Source: Acetobacteraceae bacterium
GTDB lineage: Bacteria; Pseudomonadota; Alphaproteobacteria; Acetobacterales; Acetobacteraceae
Length of the DNA: 10,582 nucleotides
NCBI GenBank assembly: GCA_027311485.1
Contig: DAICYU010000004.1
Location: 1-10,582 of the forward strand
Reading direction: 5' to 3'
This document shows, piece after piece, positions 6,813-10,582 of this stretch. Position 1 is the first letter of the stretch. Each line of letters starts with the position of its first letter. The translations under genes and the position numbers were made by a program. The notes beneath the pieces are model-generated. The model searched no databases. It was not told where the DNA came from and saw nothing but the letters and a program-made list of their open reading frames with translations.

Positions 6813-7010
6813 CTCAGGTCGCAATGGATCGGCTGTGCGCTTCTTCGCCCAGCGCCAAAGATCTGCGAAACGCGGTGTAATCTGGTCGGTGACAGCCATT
6901 AAGCGATTGGCAACGGCCAAACTCTGTTTTTGTGTTGTTGATGCAACCACTGATGGAGGATACTGAGGAGATTAAAACCGCCTCATTGCCCGAAGTCAGG
7001 GATTGCAACG
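6813..7010 (+). other. Intergenic gap before the orphan gene
   Basis: This 198-base gap is AT-richer from about 6880 to 6980, as expected for a promoter, and includes a run of five T at about 6927-6931. The best but weak sigma-70-like pair is TTGTTG at 6935-6940 and GATACT at 6959-6964, 18 bases apart. No strong terminator follows the ribokinase. AGGG at 6998-7001 can serve as ribosome site for the ATG at 7011. Confidence 0.35.
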
Positions 7011-8054
7011 ATGTCGCCGAAACAGGAATTGGATGTTCCAGAACTCCAAAGCTGGATCGCGCGCTTCGGCGTGACTGATCCGGCCGGAAAATGGCGAAAT
7101 GCCACCACTTCCCGGGCGCCTTACCTGGCGTTTGTCGCCATCGCCGCGGACGGGGATGTGCTGTCGAGCCTTGCGAAGGAGGACGCCAGCCGGTTGGCGA
7201 ATGACGCCGACATCGAAATCGCCAACATCCTGCTGGACCATCATGGGAACAAGGCAGGCAGGCCGGTCGCCGAGCTGGTAAAGGCACGAATTGATCTGTG
7301 GCGTCGGCGTTCCAGTCTCCACGACGCACAGGAGAGCCGGCGTGCCAAGGTGCCCCCAATGCCGGCGGATGCCGATGCGGCGCTGGTGGCTTTGGTTGAC
7401 GACTTTCCGCGGCTCCGGGCAACAAACGCCCGTTTTGTGGTGGCGACGACGTTGAAGCTTGGCCCCGAAGGCCTGGCAAATATGCATCCGGACGCCGCCC
7501 GTGCGATGACGCTCGGGGCGGCGCGCGTCGCGGCCCGTAGCGCCGAAGCACGGCCAAATGCCTTTCCGATGCCCCGGAGAGACCTTTTGGGCATCATCCG
7601 GATCGTCCAGGACTTTAGCGTGTTGACGGAGATTTCCCCGTTCGACGTCCGTGCATATCCCGCAGGAAACGACCTGATAACGTGTGTAGCCGGTTTGGCC
7701 ATCGACGCCGACGCTTGCGCCGAATTGGCGGCGCAGTTGCCGGAAGGCGCCCTGGCGGCCGGCTTTACGATGTGGGAAGAGGCCGTTGAAATCTTCGGTT
7801 ACGCGCTCCTCAGGTGCCGCCGCTTTCTGTTCGACAATCTCGAACCGCGACGCGCCATGGCGATTGCCTCGGCGGGCGGCAGGCTGGCACAGCGCGCCAT
7901 CAATGACCCGAGCACGCGGCTGCCGTTCCTTCCTGATCAACCGGGTCTTCTCAAGCCCGACGATCCTCAACTCATTGCCGTCGCCGCCCGGGACATCGTC
8001 CAAGGTCCCTTCCTGCGTCGTCGGTCGGATGTGTATCAGCCAACCCCCGGCTGA
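7011..8054 (+). CDS. Unrecognised 347-residue cytoplasmic protein
   Basis: I do not recognise this protein. It appears soluble, with no signal peptide or membrane helix. It looks mostly helical: about 53-105 (LSSLAKEDASRLANDADIEI and onward, with a basic LWRRR), 120-180 (alanine-rich) and 252-300 (FTMWEEAVEIFGYALLRCRR, then a GGRLAQRAIND stretch). Proline-rich turns come at 114-119 and 303-320, and the end is basic (RRRSD). I see no nucleotide-binding, metal-binding or catalytic signature. An in-frame TGA lies 18 codons before the ATG at 7011, which has AGGG nine bases upstream, so the start is reasonable. Third-position GC looks lower than in the flanking genes by eye, which may mean transfer or weak expression. 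It stands alone between the amidase locus and the convergent yggS operon. The plus frame was preferred over a long antisense frame because its residue mix is protein-like. Confidence 0.72.
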   Translation: MSPKQELDVPELQSWIARFGVTDPAGKWRNATTSRAPYLAFVAIAADGDVLSSLAKEDASRLANDADIEIANILLDHHGNKAGRPVAELVKARIDLWRRRSSLHDAQESRRAKVPPMPADADAALVALVDDFPRLRATNARFVVATTLKLGPEGLANMHPDAARAMTLGAARVAARSAEARPNAFPMPRRDLLGIIRIVQDFSVLTEISPFDVRAYPAGNDLITCVAGLAIDADACAELAAQLPEGALAAGFTMWEEAVEIFGYALLRCRRFLFDNLEPRRAMAIASAGGRLAQRAINDPSTRLPFLPDQPGLLKPDDPQLIAVAARDIVQGPFLRRRSDVYQPTPG

Positions 8055-8074
8055 TCGCCGCGGCGCGCAGTCAC

Positions 8075-8094
8075 GCCTGACGATCAGGCTTTAT
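8075..8094 (+). terminator. Small hairpin followed by TTTAT between convergent genes (weak terminator)
   Basis: GCCTGA (8075-8080) pairs with TCAGGC (8084-8089) around a CGA loop and is followed on the plus strand by TTTAT. It lies 21 bases after the orphan gene's stop. The stem is short and only three T follow, so it would be weak. On the minus strand no T-run follows, so it does not look like a terminator for yggS, whose stop it touches. Confidence 0.4.
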
Positions 8095-8753
8095 CGCGCA
8101 CCGAAGATGGCGCTGCCGACGCGGACCCAGGTGGCGCCGCATGCGATGGCGATTTCAAAGTCGGCGGACATGCCCATCGAAACGGTGGACAGTCCATGAC
8201 GCGCGGCTCGGTCGGCCAGCCATGTGAAATGCGGGCGAGGGTCTTCGTCGTGCGGCGGCACGCACATCAGGCCGACCAGCGCGGTGCCGAAGCGGGCCTT
8301 GCAATCGGCGATGAAGCTGTCGGCATCGTCGCGGGCGATACCGGATTTCTGCGGTTCGGCGCCGGTGTTGACCTCGATCAGCAACGTCGGCGTGCGGCCT
8401 TCCCGGGCGATGGCAATTTCCAGCGCGTCGGCAAGGCGCGGCCGGTCAAGCGTTTCGATCACGTCGGCGATGCGCACTGCGTCGCGGGCCTTGTTGGTTT
8501 GCAGCCCGCCGATGATGTGCAGGCTGAAATCGTGTGCGGCGCGCAGCCCGGCGAACTTCGCGTCGGCTTCCTGCACCCGGTTTTCGCCAAATACGGACTG
8601 GCCGGCGGCAAGCGCGTCCAGCACCGCCTCGACCGGCTTGGTCTTCGACACCGCGACCAGGGTGATGTCGCCGGGATTGCGGCCGGCCTTGAGCGCCGCC
8701 TCGGCGATGCGGTCATGGATGCGGCGGAGGTTGTCGGCGATGCTGTCGGTCAT
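8091..8753 (-). CDS. yggS: YggS/PLPBP-type pyridoxal phosphate homeostasis protein
   Basis: A 220-residue member of the YggS/PROSC family. These cytoplasmic proteins bind pyridoxal 5'-phosphate on a single TIM-barrel domain without known enzyme activity and keep the PLP pool and amino acid metabolism balanced. The PLP lysine is Lys37 in TLVAVSKTKP. Other family marks are FGENRVQEADAKF (about 55-67), HIIGGLQTNKAR (79-90), LIEVNTGAEPQKSG (about 125-138), and the phosphate-binding end STVSMGMSADFEIAIACGAT with VRVGSAIFGAR at the C-terminus. In many relatives the third motif reads IGxLQxNK with H or P at the third place; here it is Gly. Length is normal. Its ATG overlaps the stop of the DUF6165 gene as ATGA, so it is the last gene of a three-gene operon. 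Confidence 0.95.
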   Translation of the reverse strand: MTDSIADNLRRIHDRIAEAALKAGRNPGDITLVAVSKTKPVEAVLDALAAGQSVFGENRVQEADAKFAGLRAAHDFSLHIIGGLQTNKARDAVRIADVIETLDRPRLADALEIAIAREGRTPTLLIEVNTGAEPQKSGIARDDADSFIADCKARFGTALVGLMCVPPHDEDPRPHFTWLADRAARHGLSTVSMGMSADFEIAIACGATWVRVGSAIFGAR

Positions 8754-9160
8754 GGGGATCGCTCATAAGACGAATACTGCTTTTCCTCCACCAGGGGGGA
8801 CTCCAGCAACAGGTTGACGGCACGCTTAATCCGGCCCCGCTCATCGTTTTCGTGATAGACGGCGCGGGCCAGGGCAATGAAGGCTGGACCGAAATCACCG
8901 GCGGCCTCCCGCTCCCGGATCTGGTCCTCGATCCGCCACAGCCGAGTATTGACTGCCAGCAGGGCGGACCGGTGTTCGGCCAGGGTCACCGGCATGGACG
9001 CAACCGGCATGGACGCGGCGGCGTCTTGCAGCAGCGCCCATTCCCGCGCCGCGTTGGCCCGCGCCGCCGGGGCGGTCAGGCGATGCGCCTTGATCTCCAG
9101 GATCGCGATCTTGTCCAGCAGCTCGCCCCAGGACACCGGAACCAGCGGCGCGGTGGTCAT
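8750..9160 (-). CDS. DUF6165 family protein
   Basis: A 136-residue protein of a family of unknown function that I recognise as DUF6165. The conserved start PVSWGELLDKIAILEIKAHRL (about residues 7-27) is followed by an alanine-rich helix. A central LLAVNTRLWRIEDQIREREA (about 67-86), FIALARAVYHENDERGRIKR (about 94-113) and the C-terminal NLLLESPLVEEKQY come next. It is charged, helical and without membrane segments. I chose the ATG at 9160 because the family begins there and it overlaps the stop of the TPR gene as ATGA; the upstream in-frame extension is a low-complexity Gly/Pro/Ala shadow of that gene's repeats. Its stop overlaps the yggS start. Residues around 50-60 (SMPVASMPVT) come from a 15-base tandem duplication. 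I know members beside TPR or glycosyltransferase genes, suggesting a cell-surface sugar role, but this is inference. Confidence 0.85.
   Translation of the reverse strand: MTTAPLVPVSWGELLDKIAILEIKAHRLTAPAARANAAREWALLQDAAASMPVASMPVTLAEHRSALLAVNTRLWRIEDQIREREAAGDFGPAFIALARAVYHENDERGRIKRAVNLLLESPLVEEKQYSSYERSP
8988..9016 (-). repeat. Tandem 15-base duplication inside the DUF6165 gene
   Basis: ACCGGCATGGACGC occurs at 8988-9001 and again at 9003-9016, a 15-base period. In the protein it gives two copies of SMPV in SMPVASMPVT. The copies are identical over 14 bases, suggesting recent slippage that kept the frame. Confidence 0.8.
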
Positions 9161-10582
9161 GCGCGCCCCATCGGCTGCTGGACTACCGGCTGCTGGGGCG
9201 CCGATTGCTGGTCCGCCGACCTCTGGGCCGCCGACCTCTGGGGCATCGCCCGCAGCGCCTCCGCCATGGTGTCGAACACCGCCCCCCACGCGCCATCCCG
9301 CTGCTGCCGGAACAGCCTCATACTGGGATACCAGGGGCTGTCCGTCCGATCGAGCAGCCAGCGCCAGTCCGGCACGTGCCGCAACGCCACCCAGACCGGG
9401 CGATCGAGCGCACCGGCGAGATGCGCGATGGAGGTGTCGGACGTCACCATGAGATCCACCACCGTCATCACCGCCGCCGTGTCCAGGAAGGCGTCCGCCC
9501 CGGCATCCAGCCCGTCCAGGGTTTCCACGGCGAAGGACGCGGCGGCAAGCTGCTCCTCGCCCTCACCCTTCTGCAGGCTGATCAGGCGCACCCCTGGGAT
9601 GTCGGCCAGTGGCTTGAACGCGGCCAGGGGCAGGGAGCGGCCCTTATCCTCATGTCGGCCGGAAAAACCCTGCCAGGCGATGCCGACGCGGATGCCGTGG
9701 CTGCCGATCCGCTCGCGCCACTGCGCCACGCGGTCCGCTTCGGCGAACAGATAGGGCGGTTGCGCGGGTGCGATGCGGGTCCGGGCGGGCAGGCTGAGCA
9801 GTGGGGCGACGACGTCGAAGGCCGGCATCCGGTTGCCCGCCGGCACCAGGATCGGCATGGCGGGATTGCTCGACAACAGGCGGATTAGCTGCGGCGGCGC
9901 TTCGAACATCACCTTGCCCGGCAGCGCCGGCAGGTAGCGGCAGAACTGGAGCGTGTCGCCCAGCCCCTGTTCGAAATGCACCAGCAGCGTGCGGTCCCCC
10001 AGCGGCTCCCCGCGCCATTGCGGCTCCGCAAACGCTCGGCGCGGCACGGCGTTGGCGGCGAACCGGTGCTCCCAGCCGTCCCAGGCTTCCGCGGGCCGGT
10101 CCAGCAGCAGCATCAGCAGCGCCCAGTTGTAGCGCAGGACCGGGTGTTGAGGGGCGAGTTGCAGCGCCTGCCGCAGGGTCTCTTCCGCCTCGGTGAACCG
10201 GGCGCGTTCCTTTTGCACGCTGGACAGGTTCACCAGCGCATAGGGATCGGGCGGCGCCTGACGCAGTTCGGCTTCCGCTTCCTCCAGCCGGCCCGCCTGG
10301 CGCAAGGCGGTGCCCAGGTTGTTGCGAATATCCGGCAGGTCGGGCCGCAGGCGCAGCGCGTTGGCGTAGGCTTCGATCGCCGCCGCCGCCTGCGCACTAT
10401 CGCTCAGCGCATGCCCCAGGGTCTGCCACGCGGCGGCATCGTTCGGGCGGGCGCGCAGCACCTGACTCAGCAGCTCAGCGGCGCTGACCGGGCGGTTCAG
10501 GGCGATCAGGGCGGCGGCGTGGGTCAGGCGGAACTCGGCCGCCGTCCGCAGCGCAATCGCCTGGCTGAGCAACGTATCGGCG
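9157..10582 (-). CDS. TPR protein with C-terminal GT9-like glycosyltransferase domain (N-terminus beyond right edge)
   Basis: An open frame enters from the right edge and ends with TGA at 9157. At least 474 residues are visible; the true start is outside, and a TTG at 10572 is only an internal candidate. Numbering from that TTG, TPR repeats run from about 12 to 165 (for example AAWQTLGHALSDSAQAAAAI and IRNNLGTALRQAGRLEEAEA). Next comes a GT-B type region (about 190-440) like the heptosyltransferase/GT9 domain of many alphaproteobacterial TPR proteins. It has LLVHFEQGLGDTLQFCRYLP (196-215), VTSDTSIAHLAGALDRPVW (376-394) and PDWRWLLDRTDSPWYPSMRLF (401-421). A likely role is transfer of sugar to a surface glycan or protein; donor and acceptor are unknown. 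The end (444-468) is a Gln-rich five-residue repeat. It overlaps the DUF6165 start as ATGA, and is first of the visible operon. Confidence 0.88.
   Translation of the reverse strand, partial: ADTLLSQAIALRTAAEFRLTHAAALIALNRPVSAAELLSQVLRARPNDAAAWQTLGHALSDSAQAAAAIEAYANALRLRPDLPDIRNNLGTALRQAGRLEEAEAELRQAPPDPYALVNLSSVQKERARFTEAEETLRQALQLAPQHPVLRYNWALLMLLLDRPAEAWDGWEHRFAANAVPRRAFAEPQWRGEPLGDRTLLVHFEQGLGDTLQFCRYLPALPGKVMFEAPPQLIRLLSSNPAMPILVPAGNRMPAFDVVAPLLSLPARTRIAPAQPPYLFAEADRVAQWRERIGSHGIRVGIAWQGFSGRHEDKGRSLPLAAFKPLADIPGVRLISLQKGEGEEQLAAASFAVETLDGLDAGADAFLDTAAVMTVVDLMVTSDTSIAHLAGALDRPVWVALRHVPDWRWLLDRTDSPWYPSMRLFRQQRDGAWGAVFDTMAEALRAMPQRSAAQRSADQQSAPQQPVVQQPMGRA
9167..9241 (-). repeat. Five degenerate 15-base tandem repeats at the end of the TPR gene
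   Basis: Five 15-base units lie at 9167-9181, 9182-9196, 9197-9211, 9212-9226 and 9227-9241, all ending CTGG on the plus strand; the last two differ by one base. In the protein they give PQRSA, AQRSA, DQQSA, PQQPV and VQQPM, just before GRA and the stop. The period of five codons keeps the frame if units are gained or lost. Confidence 0.8.

Noticed and set aside
6953..7078. 41-residue ORF starting MEDTEEIKTASLPEV upstream of the orphan gene
   Set aside because: No ribosome site precedes its ATG, and it runs out of frame into the orphan gene; chance is more likely.
6996..8003. Long minus-strand frame opposite the orphan gene
   Set aside because: It is a mirror frame caused by GC bias. The plus frame has more natural residue use, a ribosome site and flanking promoter-like DNA.
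9161..9289. Upstream extension of the DUF6165 protein rich in Gly, Pro and Ala
   Set aside because: It is an out-of-frame reading of the TPR gene's repeat array, and the family begins at the ATG at 9160.
1..10582. CRISPR arrays, tRNA or rRNA genes, insertion sequences, phage or toxin-antitoxin genes
   Set aside because: No spaced direct repeats, cloverleaf-type sequence, transposase motifs or terminal inverted repeats were seen by eye. The only tandem repeats are the short in-gene 15-base ones.

Overview
The window looks like chromosome from a GC-rich alphaproteobacterium, most likely a photosynthetic or photosynthesis-derived member of the Acetobacteraceae/Rhodospirillales. The best clue is a partial gene at the left edge for PpsR/CrtJ, the PAS-domain repressor of photosystem genes in purple and aerobic anoxygenic phototrophs. 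The strong preference for G or C at third codon positions and the TPR-glycosyltransferase/DUF6165 pair at the right edge also fit. The taxonomic placement is inference.

Layout. (1) 1-1116, minus strand: N-terminal 372 codons of ppsR; the DNA-binding C-terminus lies beyond the left edge. (2) 1117-1467: a divergent intergenic region, AT-richer beside ppsR with repeated GTCAC half-sites, then GC-rich with several hairpins. (3) 1468-6812, plus strand: five closely packed genes that could form one operon. They are a 69-residue protein, an amidase-signature hydrolase, an alpha/beta hydrolase, a membrane sensor histidine kinase and a ribokinase. The small protein/amidase and kinase/ribokinase junctions are ATGA overlaps. 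(4) 6813-7010: a short intergenic gap. (5) 7011-8054, plus strand: an unrecognised 347-residue protein whose codon use looks less GC-biased than its neighbours. (6) 8055-8090: a short convergent gap with a small hairpin. (7) 8091-10582, minus strand: three genes transcribed leftward from the right edge, joined by two ATGA overlaps. They are a TPR plus GT9-like glycosyltransferase protein (cut by the edge), a DUF6165 protein and the PLP-homeostasis protein YggS.

How they may work together. The amidase and alpha/beta hydrolase may act in turn on an amide or ester, and the small protein upstream may be a GatC/AtzG-like partner of the amidase. The kinase has an extracytoplasmic sensor region and its stop overlaps the ribokinase start, which suggests ligand sensing linked to sugar or nucleoside use. 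No response regulator or transporter is visible. The right-hand operon joins a probable glycan-modifying enzyme to an uncharacterised small protein and a housekeeping gene. I saw no tRNA, rRNA, CRISPR array, transposase, phage gene or recognised defence system. The main candidates for something undescribed are the 69-residue amidase partner, the orphan at 7011-8054 and the DUF6165 protein.
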